From NCBI RefSeq assembly GCF_032104385.1, contig NZ_DAMCHJ010000011.1:1-64000 (forward strand): a DNA stretch of 64,000 bases, in the 5' to 3' direction. Under the pieces are notes generated by a model. It had not been told where the DNA came from. It worked only from the letters and a program-made list of their open reading frames with translations, and made no database searches. Of this stretch, positions 34,507-42,880 are shown piece after piece; position 1 is the first letter of the stretch; each line of letters opens with the position of its first letter. The position numbers were made by a program, and so were the translations under genes. The stretch is from Tissierella sp032104385 (lineage in GTDB: Bacteria; Bacillota; Clostridia; Tissierellales; Tissierellaceae).

Positions 34507-36045
34507 GTGGATGATAAAGTTTTAGAATTAAAAAATATATCCAAACAATTTCCTGGGGTATTAGCAAATGATAATATTAACCTTGAAATAAAAAGAGGAG
34601 AAATTCATGCAATAGTTGGAGAAAATGGAGCTGGAAAGTCTACTCTTATGAATATATTATATGGACTTTATGAGCCTACTACAGGAGAAATTTATTTTAA
34701 TGGTAAGGCTGTAAAATTCATGAGTCCTTTAGATGCAATAGAATTAGGAATTGGTATGGTACATCAGCATTTTATGCTAGTACCTTCTTTTACTGTGGCA
34801 GAAAATATAGTATTGGGTACCGAACCGAGGAAAAATAAAATGTTTGTAAATAAGGAAAAGGCAATTGAAGTTACAAAGGAATTATCCAATACCTATGGAT
34901 TAATTGTTGACCCAATGCTGAAAGTGGAGTCATTATCAGTAGGAATTCAGCAAAGAGTTGAAATATTAAAGGCGCTTTATAAGGGTGCTGATATATTAAT
35001 ATTAGATGAACCAACGGCGGTTTTAACACCTCAGGAAACAGAAGAATTATTTAAAGTCATAAGAAAACTAGTAAATGAATTAGGTAAAACAATAATAATA
35101 ATTACCCATAAGCTTCAAGAAGTATTATCCATATCAGATAGGGTAAGTGTTATGCGTCAAGGAAAGATGATAGGAACTTTAAATACTAAAGATGCCAACG
35201 AGCAAATATTGGCGGAAATGATGGTCGGTAGGGAAGTTTTATTTCATAAACTAGATAAGAGGAACACTGAAAATAAGGAAGTGCTAAGAGTAGAAAAATT
35301 AAGTGCAAAGAATAATAGAGGACTCTTAGCTATAAAGGATATTAGTTTTAACTTAAAATCTGGTGAAATTCTTGGCATAGCCGGAATAGAGGGCAATGGA
35401 CAATCTGAGTTAGTAGAAGTATTAACAGGTCTTAGGGAAAAGGAAAGTGGAGAGTTTTTTATAAAGGAAATAGAATCATCAAACAAATCCCCGAGAGATA
35501 TTAGAAAATTAGGCATTGCACATGTACCAGAGGATAGATTGGCAATGGGATTATCTAAAGATGCCACTATTTCTGAAAATATCATTATGGGTTCTCAATA
35601 TAAAAAACCCTATGCAATTAGAGGGCTTCAGTTAAATAAATCAAAGATTAGGGAAAAAAGTAAAGAACTTATAAATCGATTTGATATAAGGACGCCTTCA
35701 GAAGAAGTTTTTGCTGGAAATCTATCAGGTGGCAATATGCAGAAAATGATTATTGCTAGAGAATTTACTTTCGATACCCCAATATTAATTATATCTCAGC
35801 CTACTAGAGGAGTAGATATAGGAGCAATTGAGTTTATTCATAAAGAAATAATAAAAAAGAGAAACGAAGGATGTGCTATTCTATTAGTATCTGCAGAATT
35901 AGATGAAATATTTAGATTATCAGACAGGATAATGACTATTTATGAGGGAAGTATAACTGGTGAATTTGATGAAGGAACTATATCAAAGCAAGAAATAGGT
36001 CTTTATATGACTGGAAAAAACATGAGCTTGGGAGAAGGTGTATAG
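34507..36045 (+). CDS. Nucleoside ABC transporter ATP-binding protein (double ATPase)
   Basis: The 512-residue protein contains two ABC ATPase domains. The first has Walker A GENGAGKSTLMNILYG and DEPTAVLTP; the second has a degenerate Walker A region GIEGNGQSELVEVLTG, and LSGGNMQKMIIAREF, as in RbsA/NupO-type proteins. It powers the BMP-linked nucleoside importer. It starts at GTG after a CGAGGTGAG site. Confidence 0.94.
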   Translation: MDDKVLELKNISKQFPGVLANDNINLEIKRGEIHAIVGENGAGKSTLMNILYGLYEPTTGEIYFNGKAVKFMSPLDAIELGIGMVHQHFMLVPSFTVAENIVLGTEPRKNKMFVNKEKAIEVTKELSNTYGLIVDPMLKVESLSVGIQQRVEILKALYKGADILILDEPTAVLTPQETEELFKVIRKLVNELGKTIIIITHKLQEVLSISDRVSVMRQGKMIGTLNTKDANEQILAEMMVGREVLFHKLDKRNTENKEVLRVEKLSAKNNRGLLAIKDISFNLKSGEILGIAGIEGNGQSELVEVLTGLREKESGEFFIKEIESSNKSPRDIRKLGIAHVPEDRLAMGLSKDATISENIIMGSQYKKPYAIRGLQLNKSKIREKSKELINRFDIRTPSEEVFAGNLSGGNMQKMIIAREFTFDTPILIISQPTRGVDIGAIEFIHKEIIKKRNEGCAILLVSAELDEIFRLSDRIMTIYEGSITGEFDEGTISKQEIGLYMTGKNMSLGEGV

Positions 36046-36046
36046 G

Positions 36047-37123
36047 ATGAAAAAAATAATTGAAAAAAGAAATTTAGAGTATATAATTTCCCTTTTTATA
36101 TCTATATTTGCTTCATTATTAATAGGTGCTTTAATTATGATGGCAAATGGGAGAAGTCCTTTAGTTGGATACGGTGCTTTAATAAAAGGTGGGTTCGGCT
36201 CCAAATATAATATAGCTACAACATTTGCTAAAACTGTTCCATTGGTATTAACTGGATTAGCAACAGCCATATCCTTTAGATCAGGAATATCAAATATTGG
36301 TGGAGAAGGACAACTTTATTTAGGTGCATTTGCTGCAGCCTATGTTGGTATAACTTTCACCGGTATTCCAGGCTCTATTGGTATAGTATTAGCAATTTTG
36401 GCAGGAGCTTTTATAGGGGGAGTTTATGCGTTTTTCCCTGCTTTACTTAAGGTAAAGTATAAGGTAGATGAAGTTATAACTACAATAATGTTAAATACAG
36501 TGGCTACTTTATTTACTGGATATTTAGTTAATTATCCTTTTGCTACAACTAAGGGAAAAATGGGAGGTACAGAGATTATAGCAGAACAATTTCAACTTTC
36601 TAGATTAGTAAGATTATCTACCTTAAATACTAGCATATTTTATATGGGAATTATTGCCATAGTAATGTATTATTTAATGGAAAAAACTTCTTTTGGATAC
36701 GATTGTAAAATGGTAGGACAAAACTCCTTATTTGGAAGATATGGAGGAATAAAGGATAAGAAACAAATGGTAATAGCCATGGTAATATCAGGAGCATTAT
36801 GTGGTATTGCTGGAGTATTTGAAGTTATAGGAGTACACTATAGGTTTTTACAACATATATCTCCAGGATATGCCTTTGATGGTATGTTAATAGCTTTAAT
36901 AGTGAGAAATAATCCTATAGGCGTAGTAATTATGTCCATATTCTTTGGTGCTTTAAAAACAGGCTCCATTTCTATGGAGAATGCTACGGGAATACCATCA
37001 GAATTAGTATTAGTTATTCAATCCATAATAATTTTATTCATTGCAGGAGAAGCAGGATTTAAAAATATATATAAAAACTGGCGTTTAAAAAAGGTTGGGA
37101 GAGTAGGTGAAAAAAATGTTTAG
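36047..37123 (+). CDS. Nucleoside ABC transporter permease 1 (NupP-like)
   Basis: The 358-residue polytopic protein belongs to the BPD_transp_2 family, with SFRSGISNIGGEGQLYLGAF near residue 75 and the docking region YDCKMVGQNSLFGRYGGIKD near residue 215. ATG 36047 follows GGAGAAGG. It overlaps the next permease gene and pairs with it to form the channel. Confidence 0.93.
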   Translation: MKKIIEKRNLEYIISLFISIFASLLIGALIMMANGRSPLVGYGALIKGGFGSKYNIATTFAKTVPLVLTGLATAISFRSGISNIGGEGQLYLGAFAAAYVGITFTGIPGSIGIVLAILAGAFIGGVYAFFPALLKVKYKVDEVITTIMLNTVATLFTGYLVNYPFATTKGKMGGTEIIAEQFQLSRLVRLSTLNTSIFYMGIIAIVMYYLMEKTSFGYDCKMVGQNSLFGRYGGIKDKKQMVIAMVISGALCGIAGVFEVIGVHYRFLQHISPGYAFDGMLIALIVRNNPIGVVIMSIFFGALKTGSISMENATGIPSELVLVIQSIIILFIAGEAGFKNIYKNWRLKKVGRVGEKNV

Positions 37124-38039
37124 TGAACTTTTTAATTTAGCATTGATACAACATACCATAAGAACTGCTACGCCACTTATATTAGCAGCATTAGGAGGAT
37201 TACTTACTCAACAAGCAGGAATACTCAATATAGGTATGGAAGGTATGATTCTTTTAGGAGCATTTTTTGGAGTAGTGGGAAGTTATTTCTTTGGCAGCTC
37301 ATTTATGGGAGTATTTTTAGCAGCTTTTATTGGTTTATTAATAGGTCTTTTATTTGCTTTATTTGTTATAGATTTAAAGTCAGATGAATTTGTAATAGGA
37401 ATAGCTATAAATATTTTTGCAGGAGGATTAACAGTATTTTTACTTAGAAGTATATTTGGAGTTAAAGGAGCTTTTTCTTCACCAGATATAGTACCCTTAC
37501 CAAGACTTAACTTTCCAATGCTCAATAAGATTTCTTTCTTAAATACTATTTTTAATAATCATACAGTATTTATTTATATTAGTTGGATTTTAGTAGTATT
37601 AACTTATATATATCTATATAAAACCCCGCAAGGAATTTGGCTTCGTGCTTCTGGAGAATATCCTGATGCTTTAGAAACAGCAGGTATTAGTCCAAGAAAA
37701 ATGAAATATATTAGTTCAATAGCCTGTGGGATATTATGTGGTTTGGCTGGAGCTCATCTTTCCTTAGGATATTTAACTTTGTTTACAGAAAATATGAGTG
37801 CTAATAGAGGGTTTATTGCTTTAGCTGCAATAATATTTGGTAAAGCTAATCCAGTAGGTACATTTTTTGCAGCTTTATTATTTGGATTTTTCGATGCCCT
37901 AGGTATTAGATTACAAGTTGTAGGAATTCCTTCTCAATTTACTCAAATGATTCCTTATGTAGCAACTATATTTGCATTAATTATTGTAACTAAAAGGCAA
38001 ATAGCTAAGAAAGATAAAGGTAGGATAAGCAATGTATAA
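37107..38039 (+). CDS. Nucleoside ABC transporter permease 2 (NupQ-like)
   Basis: The 310-residue permease has the family core LTQQAGILNIGMEGMILLGA near residue 34 and the coupling loop RASGEYPDALETAGISPRKM near residue 180. Either GTG 37107 or ATG 37116 could be the start; both overlap the preceding gene. The stop lies inside the next gene (8-base overlap), so expression is coupled to the flavoprotein. Confidence 0.92.
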   Translation: MKKMFSELFNLALIQHTIRTATPLILAALGGLLTQQAGILNIGMEGMILLGAFFGVVGSYFFGSSFMGVFLAAFIGLLIGLLFALFVIDLKSDEFVIGIAINIFAGGLTVFLLRSIFGVKGAFSSPDIVPLPRLNFPMLNKISFLNTIFNNHTVFIYISWILVVLTYIYLYKTPQGIWLRASGEYPDALETAGISPRKMKYISSIACGILCGLAGAHLSLGYLTLFTENMSANRGFIALAAIIFGKANPVGTFFAALLFGFFDALGIRLQVVGIPSQFTQMIPYVATIFALIIVTKRQIAKKDKGRISNV

Positions 38040-39369
38040 AGTTAAAAAATATGATGTGGTAGTTATAGGTGGAGGAATAGGAGGATATTACAGTGCAAGG
38101 GCCTTAAAAAGGGAAGGAAAGGTCGTAGCTCTAATAGAGAAGGATACCCTAGGAGGTACTGCCCTTAGATGGGGTGCATTGCCAGTAAAGAAGATTTTAG
38201 ATTCTTTTAAAGGTGTAAAAAAAGAGCAAATAAAAGAAATTAGGGAAGATATCATAAAAAAATGGGATGATGATTTAAAGAAATTAGAAAAGAAAATTAT
38301 AAACAATTTATTGGATGATGAAATAGATATATACTATGGAGATGGTGAATTCATAAATTCTAAAAGATTTAAATTAGGATCTCAAATAATAGAAACCAAT
38401 TATTTTATTGTGGCTACAGGAACTAAACCTGCTAGCATAAAAGATATTCCCATTGATGAAGTAAATATAATTACTCATAAAGAGGCTATAGATTTAACAA
38501 ATATGCCTAAGAGTATAATAATTTTAGGTGGAAATGTAGAAGGTATAGAATTTGCAGCTTTATATGCCAAGATAGGTGTAGAAGTTATGGTTATAGAAAA
38601 AGAAGAAAGTATTTTACTTGGAAATGATGAAGATTTAGTATTTCCTATAGAAGAATATCTTAAATCTTTAAATGTAAAGATTATAAAAGGTATAGGTGCT
38701 AAAAAGGCAGAAACAGGTGAAAATCGAGTTAATGTATTATTAGATGATGGAAGTATTGTTTCTGCAGAAAAGGCTTTAATTACCTTTATGAGAGTGCCAA
38801 ATTTTCCAAAGGGAATTGAAAACACCAAAATAAAAACTAGCAAAGATAGAATTATAGTTCGTGAAAATTTATTAACTGATGAAGAAAATATTTTTGCCAT
38901 AGGTGATATTAATGGAATTTTAGGCATGGCTCATGCGGCTATTCAGCAGGGAATAAAAGTTTCAGATTATATATTAAGAGATATACCAATAGATATATCC
39001 TATGAGGTTTTGCCTAGAGCAGTGTTTACATTACCAGAAATGGCTGGAGTAGGGAAACAAGAGTGGGAATTGAAAAAGGATAATACCCCATATAAACTAG
39101 GAATTGCCTATTTTAAAGATAGTTGGAGAGGTTGGGCAAAGAATATAGAAGAAGGATTTGTAAAAACCATAATAGGCTTAGATAATAAGATTTTAGGTAT
39201 ATGGATGGTAGGAGAGAATGTATCGGAATATATTGGATTAATGGGGCAATTAATAAAGGAAGAAAGAACAGTAGATGAAATACTATCTAATCTAATCATC
39301 CATCCTAGTTTAACGGAAACAATATTAGAAGCTTTACTGCAATCAAAAAATGAGAAGGTGATAGGATGA
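38032..39369 (+). CDS. Dihydrolipoamide-dehydrogenase-like flavoprotein lacking both redox cysteines
   Basis: The 445-residue protein has the class I pyridine nucleotide-disulfide oxidoreductase plan: FAD Rossmann motif YDVVVIGGGIGGYYSARA, NAD(P) motif IILGGNVEGIEFAALYAKIG near residue 163, second FAD motif NIFAIGDINGILGMAHAAI near residue 290, and a C-terminal dimerisation domain with IIHPSLTE near residue 427. The redox-active Cys-x4-Cys normally after GGT is replaced by Ala44 and Ala49 (GGTALRWGALPVKK). It therefore cannot do disulfide chemistry but keeps the His-Glu end and both nucleotide sites. Overlaps with permease (8 bases) and phosphorylase (4 bases) place it firmly in the nucleoside operon. 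The substrate is unknown. Confidence 0.88.
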   Translation: MYKVKKYDVVVIGGGIGGYYSARALKREGKVVALIEKDTLGGTALRWGALPVKKILDSFKGVKKEQIKEIREDIIKKWDDDLKKLEKKIINNLLDDEIDIYYGDGEFINSKRFKLGSQIIETNYFIVATGTKPASIKDIPIDEVNIITHKEAIDLTNMPKSIIILGGNVEGIEFAALYAKIGVEVMVIEKEESILLGNDEDLVFPIEEYLKSLNVKIIKGIGAKKAETGENRVNVLLDDGSIVSAEKALITFMRVPNFPKGIENTKIKTSKDRIIVRENLLTDEENIFAIGDINGILGMAHAAIQQGIKVSDYILRDIPIDISYEVLPRAVFTLPEMAGVGKQEWELKKDNTPYKLGIAYFKDSWRGWAKNIEEGFVKTIIGLDNKILGIWMVGENVSEYIGLMGQLIKEERTVDEILSNLIIHPSLTETILEALLQSKNEKVIG

Positions 39370-40103
39370 AACAGCCTCATATATTATGTGAAGAAAAGGA
39401 TATATCAGAGTATGTAATACTCCCAGGAGATCCAGCTAGGGTATTGAGAGTTGGAGAATTTTTAGATTCTTATGAAGAAATAGCGTATAATAGGGAATTT
39501 AGAACAATAAGGGGATATTACAAAGGTGTACCTATAACAGTTGCTTCTACTGGCATAGGAGGTCCATCTGCTGCAATAGCTATAGAGGAGTTGATATCTT
39601 GTGGAGCAAGATATCTCATTAGAATTGGGTCAGCAGGGGCAGTCCAACCCAATATTAGATTAGGGGATTTAGTTATTTGTTCGGCAGCTGTGAGAGAAGA
39701 TGGAACTACCAATATGTATGTTTCACCAAATTATCCTGCAGTATCAGATATTAAATTTACAAATTTAATTATAAATACATGTGAAGAATTAAAATATAGA
39801 TATCATTGTGGATTAGTTAGATCTCATGATTCATTCTATATTGATGAAGAAAATGAAATTATGGAGAAGTGGAATAAGAAAAACGTATTAGCATCAGATA
39901 TGGAAACTGCATCCTTATTTGTGTTGGGACAAATTAGAGGCGTAAAAGTTGCTAGTATATTAAACAATGTAGTGGAGTATAAATCTGATACAAAGAAAGG
40001 TATAGTAGATTATGCTATGGAAAGCATAGGTACAGTAGAAGGAGAGAGAAGGGAAATTATTTTAGCATTAGAATCTTTAAAAAAGCTTTATGATCAAAGA
40101 TAA
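39366..40103 (+). CDS. Nucleoside phosphorylase, uridine-phosphorylase-like
   Basis: The 245-residue protein belongs to the PNP/UDP family 1: VILPGDPARVLRVGE near the N terminus, phosphate-binding ASTGIGGPSAAIAIEEL near residue 60, IRIGSAGAVQP near residue 88, and the ribose-binding ASDMETASLFVLGQIRGVK near residue 177. It splits imported nucleosides with phosphate into base and ribose-1-phosphate. The sequence leans to uridine phosphorylase but purine activity cannot be excluded. It overlaps the flavoprotein gene by ATGA and ends the operon. Confidence 0.92.
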   Translation: MKQPHILCEEKDISEYVILPGDPARVLRVGEFLDSYEEIAYNREFRTIRGYYKGVPITVASTGIGGPSAAIAIEELISCGARYLIRIGSAGAVQPNIRLGDLVICSAAVREDGTTNMYVSPNYPAVSDIKFTNLIINTCEELKYRYHCGLVRSHDSFYIDEENEIMEKWNKKNVLASDMETASLFVLGQIRGVKVASILNNVVEYKSDTKKGIVDYAMESIGTVEGERREIILALESLKKLYDQR

Positions 40104-40120
40104 ATTTTTAAATCTGCAGA

Positions 40121-40147
40121 GGCTGTCCTTTTCTATGGACAGCTTTA
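40121..40147 (+). terminator. Terminator of the nucleoside operon
   Basis: GGCTGTCC (40121-40128) pairs with GGACAGCT (40137-40144), followed by TTT; it is the only GC-rich stem in this spacer. Confidence 0.8.
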
Positions 40148-40209
40148 ATGTTAATATATAACTATCTATAGAGAAGGAATGATGAGATATAAGTAATGGA
40201 GGGGTTATC

Positions 40210-40784
40210 GTGAGTAGAGATTGGGAAAGAAAATTACTAGGAATAATAAAAAAACGGATATCAAGAGTGTTAGATTAGAAAAAGAACTGATTTTAGATTT
40301 GGGAACAGGGATATTTAATAAGAAACAAGGATTTATAAAATTAAAAAGGCAAATAGAAAGATGTAATATAGAAAAGAAATCAATTTCCATTGCATTTATA
40401 GATGTAGATAAATTAGAGAATATCAATGATAAATTTGAACATCGTGAAGGTGATAGATTAATTAATGGGATAGCTACTATTATAAAAAAGAATATAAGAA
40501 AAGAAGATTTTGTATATAGGTACGGTGGAGGTTAATTTATAATAGTTTTTAAAAATGCTAATATAAAAGAAGCAAAAGAAATATGGAATAGAGTAGACAA
40601 AAAGTTCCATGAAGAAAATAATAAGGGAAAGCTGACTTATAAAATAAGCCTAAGTGTAGGTTTTGTAGAATATAATGGAAGTATTAGGCTAAGAGAATTA
40701 ATAGAGTATGAGGATAAAGATATAGATAAAGAAAATAATTGGTTGTCAAGGATACTTGAGCTAATTAGATATGTGAGACTATAG
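40210..40784 (+). pseudogene. GGDEF-domain gene, inactivated
   Basis: A GTG with GGAGGGG upstream opens a frame that shifts near 40245-40260. The second frame gives a GGDEF-type domain: FIDVDKLENINDKFEHREGD (metal-binding Asp region) and VYRYGG, then a TAA at 40534-40536 inside the catalytic GGDEF motif (GGAGGTTAA for the expected GGAGATGAA). After it, FIIVFKNANIKEAKEIWNRV and SLSVGFVEYNG continue in frame to a stop at 40782-40784. Both an early frameshift and a nonsense change make a working diguanylate cyclase impossible as read. Confidence 0.8.
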
Positions 40785-40919
40785 AAATAAAATCTTCTTA
40801 ATATTAGGAGAAGGAGATTTTTTGATAGTAGAAGAATTTAGAAAAAAGAAGGACTTTAGTCTTATTTGTCGAATATATATAAGGTAAAGGTTAGGGATGA
40901 GATGATAGGAGGGGTTTTT

Positions 40920-41351
40920 ATGGAACTAAATAAAAAGGGTCTTTTGGAGGAAATTAAAGCTTGTAAAGTTTTTTCTAGTGTATTTTATAAAGCTAGTGAG
41001 CAATTGCAGGATATATTGATTAAGTTTGTTATTGAGAGCTCTAGATATTCTTGTAACAAAGAAAGCTATGTAAAGAATATGAGAGAAACTAGTATTAGAT
41101 TCCAGAAACCGTATATTGAAGGAAGAAAAAATCAAAACTATTGTATGTTCACACTACATCCACATCTTAATAGAATACTTGTGGATTTAAGAACAGATGG
41201 AATAATACTTAATTCAAGTCAAATAGAAATAGCGAATCTTGGAAATTACTATAATGGAGGATTTGAATGGATTAGATTTAGAGTAACCAAGGAAGAAGAT
41301 ATAGATGAAGCAATAAAATTAATTTCTCAATGCTATAAAGGATTAGGGTAA
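40920..41351 (+). CDS. Hypothetical protein, DUF5655-like
   Basis: The 143-residue soluble protein has no signal or membrane segment. The C-terminal half (residues about 60-140; FTLHPHLNRILVDLRTDGI, WIRFRVTKEEDIDEAIKLI) resembles a small alpha/beta domain of the DUF5655/predicted-transport type found in stand-alone proteins and at the ends of restriction-related proteins. AGGAGGGG precedes ATG 40920. It lies about 100 bases before the BREX locus. Function is unknown. Confidence 0.7.
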   Translation: MELNKKGLLEEIKACKVFSSVFYKASEQLQDILIKFVIESSRYSCNKESYVKNMRETSIRFQKPYIEGRKNQNYCMFTLHPHLNRILVDLRTDGIILNSSQIEIANLGNYYNGGFEWIRFRVTKEEDIDEAIKLISQCYKGLG

Positions 41352-41369
41352 TAGATTGTGAACTTTACA

Positions 41370-41398
41370 TTGCCTTACTCAAAAAGTAAGAATACAAT
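41370..41398 (+). promoter_or_regulatory. Predicted BREX promoter with operator-like palindrome
   Basis: TTGCCT (41370-41375) and TACAAT (41393-41398) are 17 bases apart. CTTACT-CAAAA-AGTAAG (41374-41390), a 6-bp inverted repeat, fills the spacer between the two hexamers, where a bound repressor would block RNA polymerase. Confidence 0.5.
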
Positions 41399-41452
41399 AT
41401 AAATACAGTAAATATTTAGTCAAAGCTGTGAGGTGACTATATGGAGGTAAAG

Positions 41453-41671
41453 ATGTTCTACAAAACCCAAAGAGAAATAGCTGAAGTTATCAATCAAATA
41501 ATTGATGGATATTGGAACGATGAGATTCCAGAAAAAGCTATGATAGAAAAGATAAAACTTCTTTATGGTAATAATGAATCAAAGATTATAAAAGATGATG
41601 ATTTTACGACCATATTAAAACAACAATGTGGGAAGAGAAGATTAGAAGTAGTTGAAAAGCTAATAAAATAG
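41453..41671 (+). CDS. Small conserved BREX-leader protein
   Basis: The 72-residue charged protein (MFYKTQREIAEVINQIIDGY; ILKQQCGKRRLEVVEKLIK) is helical and soluble. It resembles the short family TIGR04540 found before brxA in Clostridia, from memory. ATG 41453 has GGAGGT directly before it and is preferred over ATG 41441, which overlaps that site. It is 13 bases before brxA. It may be a DNA-binding regulator of the locus, but nothing in the sequence proves that. Confidence 0.7.
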   Translation: MFYKTQREIAEVINQIIDGYWNDEIPEKAMIEKIKLLYGNNESKIIKDDDFTTILKQQCGKRRLEVVEKLIK

Positions 41672-41684
41672 AAAGAGGTTAACG

Positions 41685-42275
41685 ATGGTAGGAAAAAAAT
41701 ACAGTGTCAATTTAACAGGTGCATGGTTCTTGTTCTATGAGATAAAACAAGTAGCAGAACTAATAAATAAAGGATTATCAGAAAAAGAAATAAAGTCAAA
41801 AGTAGTAGATGAAAATCTATTTCAACATAAGAAAATATCTAGTGTAACTAGAGCATTACCTACAGTATATAGAAGAGCCAATTTATTATCCGAATCTTTA
41901 AGAAGAATCTTATTAGAAGATAGTATAGATAACGGGAAATTAATAAATCTATATGCAATTATGGAAGAAGACCTATTATTTAAAGAGTTTATGATGGAAA
42001 TTATAGGCGAAAAATATAAGACAAATAATTTGTTCTTAGAAAGAAAGGATATTAACGGATTTTTTACTCAGAAGAGAGAGCAAAATGAGGGATTTTCAAA
42101 GTTTAAAGAAGGAACGATAAATAAGCTAAGACAAGTATATCTAAAAATACTTATAGATGCAGGAATAATGATAGATCTGAAATCTGGAGAATTAAATAGA
42201 ATATTAATTGATCCTCATGTTAGAGAGATATTAGAAATAAGTAATGGAAAATATTTTATAGAGATATTTAAGTAG
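41685..42275 (+). CDS. brxA: BREX system protein BrxA (DUF1819)
   Basis: The 196-residue protein is BrxA, first core gene of type 1 BREX. The DUF1819 pattern is visible: YSVNLTGAWFLFYEIKQVAE at the N terminus and LRQVYLKILIDAGIMI near residue 145. BrxA is a small DNA-binding protein, structurally NusB-like, required in some BREX systems. GAGG upstream of the ATG; 20 bases to brxB. Confidence 0.93.
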   Translation: MVGKKYSVNLTGAWFLFYEIKQVAELINKGLSEKEIKSKVVDENLFQHKKISSVTRALPTVYRRANLLSESLRRILLEDSIDNGKLINLYAIMEEDLLFKEFMMEIIGEKYKTNNLFLERKDINGFFTQKREQNEGFSKFKEGTINKLRQVYLKILIDAGIMIDLKSGELNRILIDPHVREILEISNGKYFIEIFK

Positions 42276-42295
42276 CTAAAGATCGGGGTGGAAGA

Positions 42296-42868
42296 ATGAC
42301 AAAACTAAAAGAAAGAATAGAATTAATAATACCCAAAATAAAAGAAGAAAAGTTCCTACAAGGGAGAGGACTAGGGAACGAAATATCTTTTTATGTATTT
42401 GATTATGATCCAAAGGAAGAATTATTTGTAAGAGATTATATAAAACATATAAAAAAAGAATTCGATAAACCTAGTTCCAATATTAAAATAATAGAATTTG
42501 ATTTGTACAATATGATGCTAGACCTAGCAAAGGAAATGGATGTTTTTGACAGTATATTTGAAATGGAAGAAAATGAAGGAAAAGAAGCCTTATATGAAGG
42601 TATGGAATTATTCTGCGAGCCAACGGCATTTATGGATAAAATTGAAAGAGAGTCTAGAGATTATAATCTTATATTTATAACAGGAGTAGGGAAGGCATTT
42701 CCATTTGTTAGATCCCATACCATATTAAACAACTTGCTAGTTAGACTTGATAAAAAGCCACTTATAATGTTTTATCCAGGGGTCTATGATGAATTATCAT
42801 TACAATTATTTGGAAAGTTAAAAGATGATAATTATTATAGAGCATTTAGATTAATAGATATGAAATAA
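42296..42868 (+). CDS. brxB: BREX system protein BrxB (DUF1788)
   Basis: The 190-residue protein is the DUF1788 component: GNEISFYVFDYDPKEELFVR near residue 24, IFITGVGKAFPFVRSHTIL near residue 121 and LIMFYPGVYDELSLQLFGKL near residue 157. Its exact role in BREX is unsettled; it interacts with PglZ in at least some systems. The gene sits 12 bases before brxC. Confidence 0.94.
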   Translation: MTKLKERIELIIPKIKEEKFLQGRGLGNEISFYVFDYDPKEELFVRDYIKHIKKEFDKPSSNIKIIEFDLYNMMLDLAKEMDVFDSIFEMEENEGKEALYEGMELFCEPTAFMDKIERESRDYNLIFITGVGKAFPFVRSHTILNNLLVRLDKKPLIMFYPGVYDELSLQLFGKLKDDNYYRAFRLIDMK

Positions 42869-42880
42869 GGGGGTAGACCA

